Positions 18,244 to 26,764 of a stretch of 64,000 nt of DNA are shown here, piece by piece (position 1 is the stretch's first letter; every line of letters begins with the position of its first letter). Made by a program: the position numbers and the translations under genes. The stretch comes from Archangium sp. GTDB lineage: Bacteria > Myxococcota > Myxococcia > Myxococcales > Myxococcaceae. Location of the stretch: the NCBI GenBank assembly GCA_030695565.1, contig JAUYRZ010000090.1, forward strand, positions 17,686 through 81,685. Reading direction: 5' to 3'. The notes below the pieces were generated by a model. The model saw only the letters and a list, made by a program, of their open reading frames with translations, did not search any database and was not told where the DNA came from.

Positions 18244-18349
18244 GCGTGTCGAAGGTGCAACACCCGGGGGGCCTCTTACAAGTGCTACTGACACACCCCA
18301 GAAGCACAGGCCTCTTGAAAGGCTCCAGAGCCCATGCGAGCAAGTGCCC

Positions 18350-20116
18350 ATGGCTACCAGCACTCCCCTCACCAGCAACAAACACCTCCTCGGTTGGGTC
18401 GACGAGATGGTCACGATGTGCCAGCCCGATTCGGTCGTCTTCTGCGACGGCAGCGAGGAAGAGCGAAAGCGGCTCACCGAGTTCGCGGTCAGCAAGGGCA
18501 TCCTGATTCCGCTCAACCAGGAGAAGCACCCGGGCAGCTACCTGCACCGCAGCAACCCGAATGACGTCGCCCGCGTCGAGCACCTCACCTTCATCTGCAC
18601 GCCGAAGAAGGAAGACGCCGGCCCCACCAACAACTGGATGGCGCCTGACGCCGCGTACACCAAGCTGCGCGGCCTCTTCGAAGGCTCGATGAAGGGCCGC
18701 ACGATGTACGTGATCCCCTACGTGATGGGGCCGCTGGGCAGCGAGCACTCCAAGATCGGCATCGAGGTCACCGACTCGGTCTACGTCGTCTTGAACATGC
18801 AGATCATGACCCGCATGGGCAAAGCCGCGCTCGAGATGCTGGGCGAAGGCGACAACTTCAACCGCGGCCTGCACTGCACCGGCGACGTGAACCCCGACCG
18901 CCGCTACATCTGCCACTTCCCCCAGGACAACACGATCTGGTCCTTCGGCTCGGGCTACGGCGGCAACGCGCTGCTGGGCAAGAAGTGCCTCTCGCTGCGC
19001 ATCGGCAGCTACCTGGGCAAGTCCGAAGGGTGGCTGGCCGAGCACATGCTGATCCTCGGCGTGGAAGACCCGGACGGCACCAAGACCTACGTGGCCGCCG
19101 CGTTCCCCTCGGCCTGCGGCAAGACCAACTTCGCCATGATGATCCCCCCGCGCCGTTTCGCGGGCTGGCGGGTGTTCACGGTCGGCGACGACATCGCCTG
19201 GCTGCGCGTGGGTGACGACGGGCGTCTCTGGGCGGTGAACCCCGAGAACGGGTACTTCGGCGTCGCGCCGGGGACCAACATGAAGAGCAACCCCAACGCG
19301 ATGAAGACCATCTCGAAGAACACCATCTTCACCAACGTCGCCGTGACGAAGGATGGAGAGGTCTGGTGGGAAGGGCTCGACGGCGAAGTGCCCGAGGAGC
19401 TCACCGACTGGAAGGGCCAGCCCTGGAAGAAGGGCAGCACCGAGAAGGCCGCGCACCCGAACAGCCGCTTCACCGCGCCGGCCGCGAACAACCCGATCCT
19501 CTCCAGCCACGTGAACGACCCGCGGGGCGTGCCGATCAGCGCCATCATCTTCGGTGGCCGCCGCTCGACCACCATTCCCCTGGTGATGCAGAGCTTCAAC
19601 TGGGCGCACGGCGTGTACCTGGGCTCGACCATGGCCTCGGAGACCACGGCCGCTGCGACCGGCGCGACCGGCGTGGTGCGCCGTGACCCGATGGCCATGC
19701 TGCCCTTCGCTGGCTACAACGTGGCCGACTACTTCCAGCACTGGCTCAACATGCAGAAGCGGGTGCCCTACCCGCCCAAGATCTTCATGGTGAACTGGTT
19801 CCGCAAGACGAAGGAAGGCAAGTTCCTCTGGCCTGGCTTCGGCGACAACATGCGCGTGCTCAAGTGGATCCTCGATCGCGCCCACGGCAAGGTCGGCGCG
19901 CAGGAGACGCTCTTCGGGTGGGTGCCCAAGCAGGGTCACATCGATCTCTCGGGCCTCGACATCGCGCCTGAGACGGTCGACGAAGCGACGCACATCGATG
20001 ACGGTGAGTGGAAGGCCGAGTTGGAAGACCAGAAGAACTTCTTCGATCAGTTCGGCGAGCGCATGCCGAAGACCCTCGAGCTGATCCGCCAACAGCTGCT
20101 CTCCCGCCTGAGCTGA
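18350..20116 (+). CDS. pckG: Phosphoenolpyruvate carboxykinase (GTP)
   Basis: A 588-residue protein of the GTP-dependent PEPCK family. The P-loop-like kinase-1a motif is FPSACGKTN near 249-257, the metal-binding kinase-2 motif is V-G-D-D-I-A-W near 278, and R-S-N-P-N-D-V-A-R near 65 binds substrate. The hyper-reactive Cys of the family is the one in S-A-C-G-K-T. It converts oxaloacetate and GTP to PEP, the first committed step of gluconeogenesis, in the cytosol. The ATG at 18350 gives the expected short N-terminus. The gene is alone, divergent from the Cys-cluster gene, and is followed by a hairpin. Confidence 0.96.
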   Translation: MATSTPLTSNKHLLGWVDEMVTMCQPDSVVFCDGSEEERKRLTEFAVSKGILIPLNQEKHPGSYLHRSNPNDVARVEHLTFICTPKKEDAGPTNNWMAPDAAYTKLRGLFEGSMKGRTMYVIPYVMGPLGSEHSKIGIEVTDSVYVVLNMQIMTRMGKAALEMLGEGDNFNRGLHCTGDVNPDRRYICHFPQDNTIWSFGSGYGGNALLGKKCLSLRIGSYLGKSEGWLAEHMLILGVEDPDGTKTYVAAAFPSACGKTNFAMMIPPRRFAGWRVFTVGDDIAWLRVGDDGRLWAVNPENGYFGVAPGTNMKSNPNAMKTISKNTIFTNVAVTKDGEVWWEGLDGEVPEELTDWKGQPWKKGSTEKAAHPNSRFTAPAANNPILSSHVNDPRGVPISAIIFGGRRSTTIPLVMQSFNWAHGVYLGSTMASETTAAATGATGVVRRDPMAMLPFAGYNVADYFQHWLNMQKRVPYPPKIFMVNWFRKTKEGKFLWPGFGDNMRVLKWILDRAHGKVGAQETLFGWVPKQGHIDLSGLDIAPETVDEATHIDDGEWKAELEDQKNFFDQFGERMPKTLELIRQQLLSRLS

Positions 20117-20118
20117 CC

Positions 20119-20176
20119 CCTCGTCTCCCTCTCCCTGCGACCCGCGGGGAGCGCAGCGAAGCGAGCGGGCTCCCCC
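20119..20176. terminator. Hairpin region after pckG (repeat-like, possible terminator)
   Basis: GGGGAGC (20146-20152) pairs with GCTCCCC (20169-20175) around a loop made of the GCAGCGAAGCGAGC type. It is preceded by CTCCCTCTCCC, similar to the dispersed palindromic repeat. There is no U-tract, so termination here is inferred from position only, directly downstream of pckG. Confidence 0.45.
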
Positions 20177-20220
20177 CCAACGCACCGGGCCGAAAGGCCA
20201 GGAGATACCCACCCCACTGA

Positions 20221-20262
20221 CGCACTCGTTAGACCTCGGAAGCGTGCTTTCCGAGGAGTGCG
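20221..20262 (+). promoter_or_regulatory. Hairpin that sequesters the ribosome-binding site of the lipoprotein gene
   Basis: CGCACTC (20221-20227) and CTCGGAA (20235-20241) are together the exact complement of TTCCGAGGAGTGCG (20249-20262), giving a 14-pair stem with a 7-base bulge and a 7-base loop. The Shine-Dalgarno GAGGAG (20253-20258) is inside the right arm, 6 bases before the ATG at 20265. When folded, the leader should block initiation, so translation is probably regulated by temperature, a ligand, an RNA or a protein. The structure is read directly; the regulation is inferred. Confidence 0.6.
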
Positions 20263-20264
20263 TC

Positions 20265-20903
20265 ATGAAACGTCTGGTCGTGGTGCTCGTCCTCGCGATG
20301 AGCTGCGGATGTGGGGTGTATGACTGGGAAGAGGCGTCGGCCCCGGGTGGTAGCGGAGGCCCGCGCGGCGGAGGCGCTGGCGATGGTGGCTCCAGCGACG
20401 CAGGCTTCAGCGACGGCGGCTTCAGCGACGCAGGCTTCAGCGACGCTGGCTTCAGCGACGCTGGCAGGGACGACGACGGTGGCTCTTTTACCGGCGGCTC
20501 CGGCACCGGCAACGGCAGCTTCGGGAACGGTGGATCCGGAGGCGATGGCGCGAGCGATGGAGGAGACAGCACGGGCAGTGGAGTCGATGCCGGCGTACCC
20601 AGCAGCGGCTCGCTTGGTGAAGGCGACCCGTGCACCGCGGCGCCCGATTGCGGCCCGGGGTTGTACTGCGCGCTCCAGATGACGAGCACCACCAACTCGG
20701 TGTTCCGCTGCAGCGTGTGCGCGAGCGAGAATCAGCCCTGCGGCACCAACGGCAGCTGCATCGCGATCGTCACGTCAAACCGCCCCACGCTGGTCTGCAG
20801 CTCAGGCCAGCCCGGCGAACCCTGCCGCACCGGCGCGGATTGCCAATCCAACGATTGCGTCGCCTCGATCAGCGGCGGTGCCGACCGCTCCACCTGTCGT
20901 TGA
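20265..20903 (+). CDS. Low-complexity Cys-patterned lipoprotein
   Basis: A 212-residue lipoprotein. The signal peptide ends L-A-M-S-C, a lipobox. Residues about 25-120 are a Gly/Ser/Asp-rich region with tandem G-F-S-D-A units. Residues about 125-212 contain cysteines in a regular pattern (G-D-P-C, D-C-G-P-G-L-Y-C, C-S-V-C, P-C, S-C, V-C and later pairs), similar to the Cys-rich repeats of many myxobacterial surface lipoproteins. It probably sits on the outer membrane or cell surface, with the repeat region as a flexible spacer. A hairpin covers its ribosome-binding site. Confidence 0.7.
   Translation: MKRLVVVLVLAMSCGCGVYDWEEASAPGGSGGPRGGGAGDGGSSDAGFSDGGFSDAGFSDAGFSDAGRDDDGGSFTGGSGTGNGSFGNGGSGGDGASDGGDSTGSGVDAGVPSSGSLGEGDPCTAAPDCGPGLYCALQMTSTTNSVFRCSVCASENQPCGTNGSCIAIVTSNRPTLVCSSGQPGEPCRTGADCQSNDCVASISGGADRSTCR
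20396..20465 (+). repeat. In-frame tandem repeat (GFSDA units)
   Basis: Five near-identical 15-base units GGCTTCAGCGACGCA or variants encode Gly-Phe-Ser-Asp-Ala/Gly. The nucleotide identity is high, so the copy number is probably unstable. It lies in the spacer of the lipoprotein at 20265-20903. Confidence 0.85.
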
Positions 20904-21032
20904 CCGCGAGGAGCGAGCAGCAGGGCGTCGCAGGTTCCTTTCGCGCACAGAACGGGCGCCGCGGAGCCAACCAACCAGTGGCGGTAGACGCGAGGTGGAG
21001 TTGGCCCCCCGGTGGGCTAGCATCGACCGCCC

Positions 21033-21848
21033 ATGCGACGTCTCGTTCTCCTCGCCGCATTGTCGGTCGTCTCGACCGCGATGGCCGCCAACCCGAAGGC
21101 CTCGGCCCTCGCGAAGGACGCCGACCGGCTCTACAAAGACAACCGCTACAAAGAAGCTGCCGAGACACTGCGGGAGGCCTACGAGGCCGACCCCACCGGC
21201 CTCTACCTCTACAACATCGCCCGCGCCTACGATCAGGCCGCCGAGCTGGAGCTGAGCCAGGAGTACTACCGCAAGTACGTCGCGCTCCCCTCCGAAGAGA
21301 CGCAGCCCGACCTGGTGAAGAAGGCCAACCTCGCGATGGATCGCATTCGCACCCTGCTGGCCCGCGGTTCAGCCGACAGGCAGGTGCGCGACGCCGAGAA
21401 ACAACGCCTGGAGAGCGACGCGAAGAAGGCCGAAGCACGCGCCGATGCCGAAGCCGCCGAGGCCCGCAAACAGCGCCAGGAGTTCGCGGAGAAAGAGCGC
21501 GTTCGCAAGGAAGCCGAGAACAAGCAGGTCAACGTGCGCAAGCTGGCGGCCTACGGCACTGGCGGCGCGGCCATCGTGGGCTTGGGTCTGGCCATCGGTT
21601 TCGGGGTGGGCTCCAACGGCAACCGCGAAGCCTTCCGCACCGCCGACACGCTGACCCTCAAGCAGCAATACGAAGGCGCCACCCGCACCACCGCCGCCGT
21701 GGCTGACGTGAGCCTGCTGGTGGGCCTCGCGGCCGCGGTGGCCACCGTCATCCTGTACCCCAAGGGCGATGAGCCTGAAAAAGCGGTCAACGTCGTGTTC
21801 GCGCCCGTGGCCGGCGGCGGCATGGCCAGCCTGGGAGTGACCTTCTGA
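21033..21848 (+). CDS. TPR-like periplasmic protein with coiled coil and two membrane segments
   Basis: A 271-residue protein: signal peptide (residues 1-18, A-M-A-A-N), TPR-like helix pairs at about 22-95 (A-D-R-L-Y-K-D-N-R-Y-K-E-A-A-E-T-L), a charged Ala/Glu/Lys/Arg coiled coil at about 105-165, and two hydrophobic segments at about 175-195 and 220-240. This architecture is common in myxobacterial proteins of unknown role, often encoded next to envelope machines. The stop overlaps the ATG of the next gene (TGATG), so it is probably made with the LivJ-like lipoprotein. Confidence 0.65.
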   Translation: MRRLVLLAALSVVSTAMAANPKASALAKDADRLYKDNRYKEAAETLREAYEADPTGLYLYNIARAYDQAAELELSQEYYRKYVALPSEETQPDLVKKANLAMDRIRTLLARGSADRQVRDAEKQRLESDAKKAEARADAEAAEARKQRQEFAEKERVRKEAENKQVNVRKLAAYGTGGAAIVGLGLAIGFGVGSNGNREAFRTADTLTLKQQYEGATRTTAAVADVSLLVGLAAAVATVILYPKGDEPEKAVNVVFAPVAGGGMASLGVTF

Positions 21849-23257
21849 TGAACCCGCGCTCGTGGTTCTTCTGGCTCTTGTTGCCCCTGGTGGGCTGCAG
21901 CTTCACCACCGCCGGCAACTTCGAGGAGTGCAAGAACGACCTCGACTGCGGCACCGTGGCCGCTTGCAGCAAGGGCTACTGCCTCACCCTGCCAGCGGGC
22001 TGCCGCCGCGAAGAAGCGGGTGGCACGGTCGCGGCGTTCGACAAGACCGATCGCATTCCCATCGCTGCGTTGTTGCCGCTGAGCAACTCGGAGGGGCTGA
22101 CCGACGACTCCGAGGTGCAGGGGCTCAACGCGATGCGCCTGGCCGCTTCTGAGGTGAATCGCACCGGCATCAAGGGCCGCCCGTTCGGCCTCTTCGTCTG
22201 CGATATCGGCCGGTCCGACGGTGGTGGTGACGACGCCACCCGCAAGTACACCGGGTGGATGGTGGAGAACCTGCAAGTGCCGGCGTTCATCGTCTCGGGC
22301 AGCGGAGCCACCACCCAGGCCGCCACGCTCCCGGCGCGGCTCGACGCGGGCACCCTGGTCATCTCGGCGAACGCCACCTCGCCTTCGCTCAGCTCGACCT
22401 TCCGCACCGCAGGCAACGTGTGGCGGGTGCCGCCGTCAGACGATCTGCAGGCGCGCGCGTTGACCAACCTCATCAAGGCCGACTTCCCTGATGCCGGCAC
22501 CACCCGGGTCGACGTCATCTACGTGAACGACTCGGCCTACGGCACCAGCTTCGGCCTGCCCATGGTGGAGTCGTTGCGCGCGGCGGGCTTCATCACCGAC
22601 GGCCGCCCTTTTCCCGTCGACGATCTGGCGGGCGCCATCACCCCCATCATCAATGGCCTGAGCAACGCGAGCCCCAAAGCCACCGTGCTGATCGCCTTCC
22701 CGCCCGAAGCGCGCGCGTTGATCACCCGGGCCAAGACCTTCCCTGCGTTGACCCGCGCCGGGGGGCATCGTTGGTACCTCACCGACGCCATGAAGGATCC
22801 CGCGGTGCTCACGCCCGAGACGCTGACCGAGCTCGATCAGGCGATCGGCACCGCTCCCGCGCAGGGCGCTGGCAACGCCTTCCCCGCCTTCCGCGACAGC
22901 TTCCGCACCCGCTACGGAATCGACCCGAACACCTTCTCGTTCACCTCGCACAGCTACGACGCGATGTGGTTGGTGATGCTCGCCACCGCGGCCGCGCAGA
23001 GCACCTCGTCGTTCGCGGGGCCGGCGCTGGGGCAAGGCATGGGCAAGCTCGCCAACACCACGCAGCAGCCCATTCCCTTGCGCGCCGACAAGTGGACCGA
23101 GGCGTCCAACCTGCTGCTCGAGGGCAAGTCGATCAACGCCGAAGGCTCCTCGGGCGCGCTCGACTTCGATCTCGACGCGGGCGTGCCCGCAGCGCCGTAC
23201 GAGGTGTGGCAGGTCTCGGACGGCGGCATTCGGGTGCTGCGCCTCACCAATCCGTGA
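21848..23257 (+). CDS. LivJ-like (periplasmic-binding-protein type 1) lipoprotein
   Basis: A 469-residue lipoprotein. The lipobox is L-V-G-C at about residues 14-17, followed by a short Cys-rich segment (E-E-C-K-N-D-L-D-C, A-A-C-S-K-G-Y-C) and then a Leu/Ile/Val-binding-like fold beginning I-P-I-A-A-L-L-P-L-S near 70, with V-S-G-S-G-A-T-T near 150. The fold binds amino acids or other small ligands, but no permease or ATPase gene is next to it. It may be a sensor or receptor working with the coupled TPR protein rather than a transporter part. The N-terminal Cys cluster is unlike ordinary LivJ. Confidence 0.75.
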   Translation: MNPRSWFFWLLLPLVGCSFTTAGNFEECKNDLDCGTVAACSKGYCLTLPAGCRREEAGGTVAAFDKTDRIPIAALLPLSNSEGLTDDSEVQGLNAMRLAASEVNRTGIKGRPFGLFVCDIGRSDGGGDDATRKYTGWMVENLQVPAFIVSGSGATTQAATLPARLDAGTLVISANATSPSLSSTFRTAGNVWRVPPSDDLQARALTNLIKADFPDAGTTRVDVIYVNDSAYGTSFGLPMVESLRAAGFITDGRPFPVDDLAGAITPIINGLSNASPKATVLIAFPPEARALITRAKTFPALTRAGGHRWYLTDAMKDPAVLTPETLTELDQAIGTAPAQGAGNAFPAFRDSFRTRYGIDPNTFSFTSHSYDAMWLVMLATAAAQSTSSFAGPALGQGMGKLANTTQQPIPLRADKWTEASNLLLEGKSINAEGSSGALDFDLDAGVPAAPYEVWQVSDGGIRVLRLTNP

Positions 23258-23305
23258 GCTTCGAAAAGGTCAGACTTTCAAGCCCACCGTGGCTACACGA
23301 CGCCG

Positions 23306-24100
23306 ATGCCTCTGCCGTTCGATTCGCTCATCACCCCTGAGCTGACCTCTCCCGGCCGGTATCGCTGCGACCTCCCCGAAGGTTGGAAGCAGGGCCGCGG
23401 CCTCTTCGGAGGCCTGGTCACCGCCGTGATGACCCGCGCCCTCGAAGCCCAGGCGCCCGACCGCCCGCTGCGCAGCCTCACCGCCGAGCTGTGCGGCCCC
23501 CTGCAGCCGGGCGAAGTGCACGTGGTCGTCGAGACGCTGCGCGAAGGCAACGCGGTCACCACCGCCACGGTGCGCCTCGAACAGAGCGGCCAGGTGCAGG
23601 CGCATGGCGTGGGCGTGATGGGCAAAGCGCGGGTGACCGATCGTGACGGCGTCTACCTCGAGCGACCCAAACCGCCCGATTGGCGCACCATCGAGTCGGC
23701 GGCCGTCGAACCGCCACTCGGCCCGGAGTTCGGCCCGCACTTCGACTTTCGGGTCGAGCGATTTTTTCCGATGTCGGGCGACAAGACCGGCGTCACCGAA
23801 GGGTGGATTCGCCTGAAAGATGCGGGCAAGACGCGCGACGCCGCGCTGCTCGCCGCCTACGCCGACTCGTGGTGGCCGGTGCTGCTGACGATGGAAGAAG
23901 GCCCTCGCCCGATGGCCACCATCGCGTACACCTTTCAGCCGTTCGTGCACTTCGAGGGGCTCGATCCCGAAGCGCCGTTCTTCTTCCGCGCGAAGCTGGC
24001 CGCGGCCAGCGATGGCTATGCGGTCGAGCTGCGCGAGCTGTGGGGTGAAGACGGCCGCCTGCTGGCGCTCAATCAGCAGACCTTCTGCATCATCAAGTAG
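23306..24100 (+). CDS. Double hot-dog thioesterase-family protein
   Basis: A 264-residue protein with the two-domain TesB-like/acyl-CoA thioesterase arrangement: G-R-G-L-F-G-G-L-V-T-A near residue 28 is the typical N-terminal hot-dog helix motif, and the second domain ends A-L-N-Q-Q-T-F. It should hydrolyse acyl-CoA or a related thioester in the cytosol. The gene's 3' end overlaps the convergent SRPBCC gene by 8 bases. The substrate cannot be predicted. Confidence 0.75.
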   Translation: MPLPFDSLITPELTSPGRYRCDLPEGWKQGRGLFGGLVTAVMTRALEAQAPDRPLRSLTAELCGPLQPGEVHVVVETLREGNAVTTATVRLEQSGQVQAHGVGVMGKARVTDRDGVYLERPKPPDWRTIESAAVEPPLGPEFGPHFDFRVERFFPMSGDKTGVTEGWIRLKDAGKTRDAALLAAYADSWWPVLLTMEEGPRPMATIAYTFQPFVHFEGLDPEAPFFFRAKLAAASDGYAVELRELWGEDGRLLALNQQTFCIIK

Positions 24101-24482
24101 CCGCGCGGCGGCGCATCCAGGTGGCGAACGCTTCGGCCACGTCGGTCTCGTGCGTCTCGGAGCGGCCACGCGCACTCTCGAGCGAGTAGCGGAAGCGGCA
24201 GCCTTCACCCGCTGCGTCGAAAGAAGCCGCGCCGGAGACGCCGTCTCGCAGCCCCGCCGACGGCACCCAGCGCACGCGATGGAGCAGGTCGTCGTAGTGG
24301 TAGACCAGCGCGTACGAGAGGATCTCGCCGAACTCGTAGCTGACCTCGACCGGGCGGCCCTGGGCGTCGCTGCGCACCACCCGCGCCTTCTTCAGCCCCG
24401 GCAGCCACAACCGGGCGCTGCGCAGATCGATGAACTCGGCAAAACAGGTCTCGGGACTCGCAGGAAGAACGGCTTCGAACAT
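24093..24482 (-). CDS. SRPBCC (START/polyketide-cyclase-like) protein
   Basis: A 129-residue protein of the SRPBCC helix-grip fold: it starts M-F-E-A-V-L-P-A-S-P-E-T-C-F-A-E-F-I-D, typical of polyketide-cyclase-like proteins, and has the expected S-Y-E-F-G-E and R-V-R-W-V-P-S strands. Such proteins bind small hydrophobic ligands or catalyse cyclisation. The ATG at 24482 gives the family start; the frame continues upstream only through the antisense of the pseudouridine synthase. It is convergent with the thioesterase and divergent from the pseudouridine synthase gene. Confidence 0.65.
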   Translation of the reverse strand: MFEAVLPASPETCFAEFIDLRSARLWLPGLKKARVVRSDAQGRPVEVSYEFGEILSYALVYHYDDLLHRVRWVPSAGLRDGVSGAASFDAAGEGCRFRYSLESARGRSETHETDVAEAFATWMRRRAAT

Positions 24483-24533
24483 CGGAGTGTGAGGACTGTA
24501 GCGAAGCAGCCGCCTCTCTGCTGTGACGCGTTC

Positions 24534-25238
24534 GTGACTTCTTCCACACGAAGGCTTGATCAGCTCCTGTCCTCCCTCGGCTACTGCAGCCGTAAAGAGG
24601 CCCAGGGCCTGTGCGACGAGGGGCTCGTGAAGGTGCAAGGCGTGGTGCTCGACGACGCCAGCCGCCGGGTCGACCCTGATCAGGTGCGACTCGACGGCGA
24701 ACCGCTCGAGTTCCCCCACGGGCTGCTGGTGATGCTCCACAAGCCGGTGGGCCTGGTGTGCAGCCACGACACCAAAGAGGGCCCCCGGGTCTACGACCTG
24801 CTCCCCGAGCGGTGGCAGGAGCGCGACCCGAAGGTGACCACCATCGGCCGGCTCGACAAGGAGACCTCGGGCATCCTGCTCTTCACCGACCAGGGCTCGC
24901 TGGTGCAGCGGCTCACCTCGCCCAAACACCACGTCGACAAGGTGTACGAGGCCACGCTCGATCGGGAGGTGACTGCGGTGATGATCGAAGCCTTCGAGCG
25001 CGGACTCGAGTTGAACGAAGGCGGGGAACGCCTGCAGACGCTGCCGGCGGTGCTGCGATCGTTGGGCGGCAAACGCGCCGAGGTGACGCTGCGCGAGGGC
25101 AAGTACCACCAGGTGCGCCGCATGTTCGCTGCGGTGGGCGCGCACGTGGAGACCCTCGCGCGCACCCGCTTCGGTGAATGGACGCTGGGCGATCTGCCAG
25201 AAGGTGAATGGAAAGAACTCCCTCTCCCTGCGCACTAA
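24534..25238 (+). CDS. RsuA-type ribosomal pseudouridine synthase
   Basis: A 234-residue protein. An S4 RNA-binding domain (residues about 1-55, R-L-D-Q-L-L-S-S-L-G-Y-C-S-R-K-E-A) precedes the catalytic domain with GRLDKETSGIL, whose Asp is the family nucleophile, and the late K-Y-H-Q-V-R-R-M. The length and layout fit RsuA/RluE/RluF-type enzymes that isomerise a uridine in 16S or 23S rRNA; which site cannot be told. The GTG at 24534 was chosen as the codon giving the standard S4 start. It overlaps the convergent AurF-like gene by 4 bases. Confidence 0.88.
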   Translation: MTSSTRRLDQLLSSLGYCSRKEAQGLCDEGLVKVQGVVLDDASRRVDPDQVRLDGEPLEFPHGLLVMLHKPVGLVCSHDTKEGPRVYDLLPERWQERDPKVTTIGRLDKETSGILLFTDQGSLVQRLTSPKHHVDKVYEATLDREVTAVMIEAFERGLELNEGGERLQTLPAVLRSLGGKRAEVTLREGKYHQVRRMFAAVGAHVETLARTRFGEWTLGDLPEGEWKELPLPAH

Positions 25239-26341
25239 TTCGTCGGCAGCTCGTCGAACGCCTCATCGACCGAAGTGCCCGGCTGATAGCCCTCGGGAAA
25301 GAACCGCAGGTTCCGCTGCAACGAGACGAGCATCTCGAACCACACCCGCTTCTCCTCCAGCGAGAGCCCAGCGCGATCGAGCAGCCGCTGATTGAACTTC
25401 GGCATGAACTCGTTCTTCGCGTGCTCGAGGCCGGTGACCCCATCGAAGTGCGCGTCGATGATCTCCCGCAGGGTCTCCTTCGGCAGCCGCGAGAGCGCCT
25501 TCATCTGCGGCACCGCGCGGTGCGACATGGCCCGCTCCTGGCCCGTCGTGATGGCATCGGAGAACGTGTACGTGATGGTGGTGCGCTGCATCGCCTCGGA
25601 CATCGCGGCGTAGAGCGGGTTGCGTGACGAGCGCCGCTCGAGCAGCTGATACGTGCACGCGGCCATCATGCGAGAGACCGCCATGTGCCGGTTCTCGTCG
25701 ACGGTGTGCAGCATCGACAACCGGGTCAGCGGCGTGGCGAAGGGCAAATCAGCGACCTTCGTCTCGAAGGCCTTGCCCATGTGATTCACGATGCCGCGGC
25801 CCAGGAAGTACGTGGTGATGAAGTCGGCGCCGAACGTCTTGATGAGAAAGCGCACCGACGGCTTGCTCACGATCAGCGGGCGCAGCGGCTTGACCGGCAT
25901 TCGCAACGACGCCATCTGGTGACGGCGGCGCACGGCGTCGAGCACGCGCATGAACGCCGCGATGTGATCGACCTCTTCGTGCGACTCGAGGCGCATCAGC
26001 GCGGCGACCTCGGGATCGTACGAAACGAGCGCGTCGGCGATGGCGTCGTTGACCAGCACCACGAACCGTTCTCCGTCGCCGATGCGGAAGTACATCATCA
26101 CGTACGTCCAGTGATTGAGGGCGAGGCGCTGCTCTTCGTCGAGCGTCGCCCAGAACGGCGTGTGGTAGCCGAGGCTCATCTCCCACGGGGCGAGCGGCGC
26201 GTCGGCGATCGCCGCTTCCCACCGGGTGGAGTCGAGGTGGTGACCGAGCGGCTGCCCGTTCGGGTTGGCGAGGCGGCGTTTGGCAAAGCCCCGAAGGCGC
26301 GCCAGCTCTTCGACGGCGATGTCACTCACGAGTACCTTCAT
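25235..26341 (-). CDS. AurF-like diiron oxygenase family protein
   Basis: A 368-residue protein with two diiron motifs: E-S-H-E-E-V-D-H near residue 118 and D-E-N-R-H near 217. These are the E-x2-H type ligands of AurF-like non-heme diiron N-oxygenases, which oxidise arylamines or act as fatty-acid-related oxygenases. The protein is otherwise helical, as expected. Neighbours give no pathway, so the substrate is unknown. The start ATG at 26341 lies 20 bases from the divergent small gene at 26362. A ferritin-like or hydroxylase role is the alternative. Confidence 0.75.
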   Translation of the reverse strand: MKVLVSDIAVEELARLRGFAKRRLANPNGQPLGHHLDSTRWEAAIADAPLAPWEMSLGYHTPFWATLDEEQRLALNHWTYVMMYFRIGDGERFVVLVNDAIADALVSYDPEVAALMRLESHEEVDHIAAFMRVLDAVRRRHQMASLRMPVKPLRPLIVSKPSVRFLIKTFGADFITTYFLGRGIVNHMGKAFETKVADLPFATPLTRLSMLHTVDENRHMAVSRMMAACTYQLLERRSSRNPLYAAMSEAMQRTTITYTFSDAITTGQERAMSHRAVPQMKALSRLPKETLREIIDAHFDGVTGLEHAKNEFMPKFNQRLLDRAGLSLEEKRVWFEMLVSLQRNLRFFPEGYQPGTSVDEAFDELPTN

Positions 26342-26361
26342 ACTCTGGAGGGCCGAACCAC

Positions 26362-26703
26362 GTGCTGCTGACCCTGTTGTTGTTGACCCTCGCCGCTGAC
26401 GGAGGCACGCCCGACGCGGGTGTACCCGACGCGGGAAGCTGGAGGTGGATCGACGGAGACGGGGGCTGGCTGCTCGATGGCGGCTCCACCGACATCCTCA
26501 CCCTGCGCACGGGCGAGACCGCGCGCATCGTCTTCCCCTTCCCCATCGTGCTCATGCAATGCGACGAGCCGTTGCTCGGCCTGGGAGCGACCGAAGACAC
26601 GCTGTTGCTCACCGGCCTCAAGACCGGCCACACCGCGTGCGGGTTCTGGTTCTACCAACGCGCCTGGCCCCACCGCTCGATGGACGTCACGGTGACGAAG
26701 TAG
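26362..26703 (+). CDS. Small secreted protein resembling secretin N-terminal (T2SS-T3SS_pil_N) domain
   Basis: A 113-residue protein, GTG start, with a short hydrophobic N-terminus (L-L-T-L-L-L-L-T-L-A-A) and an Asp/Gly/Pro spacer. The C-terminal 70 residues follow the pattern of the pilus/secretin N-domain: L-R-T-G-E-T-A-R-I-V, then a cluster ending D-T-L-L-L-T-G-L-K-T-G-H-T. Such domains occur alone in myxobacterial genomes. Assignment is by pattern only. It stands alone between the AurF-like and YihY genes. Confidence 0.45.
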   Translation: MLLTLLLLTLAADGGTPDAGVPDAGSWRWIDGDGGWLLDGGSTDILTLRTGETARIVFPFPIVLMQCDEPLLGLGATEDTLLLTGLKTGHTACGFWFYQRAWPHRSMDVTVTK

Positions 26704-26764
26704 CGGCCGGTTCGCAAAGGGCGGTCATCGCCGTGAGCCCCAGCTCACGGGATTGGGGGCCTGA

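Noticed and set aside
20146..20175. Rho-independent terminator after pckG
   Set aside because: The stem is good but there is no U-run; kept only as a low-confidence hairpin.
17900..20695. A very long (931-codon) open frame antisense to pckG and the lipoprotein gene
   Set aside because: It is the GC-bias shadow of pckG: Arg/Ala/His-rich translation with no domain similarity, and it overlaps two genes with clear families.
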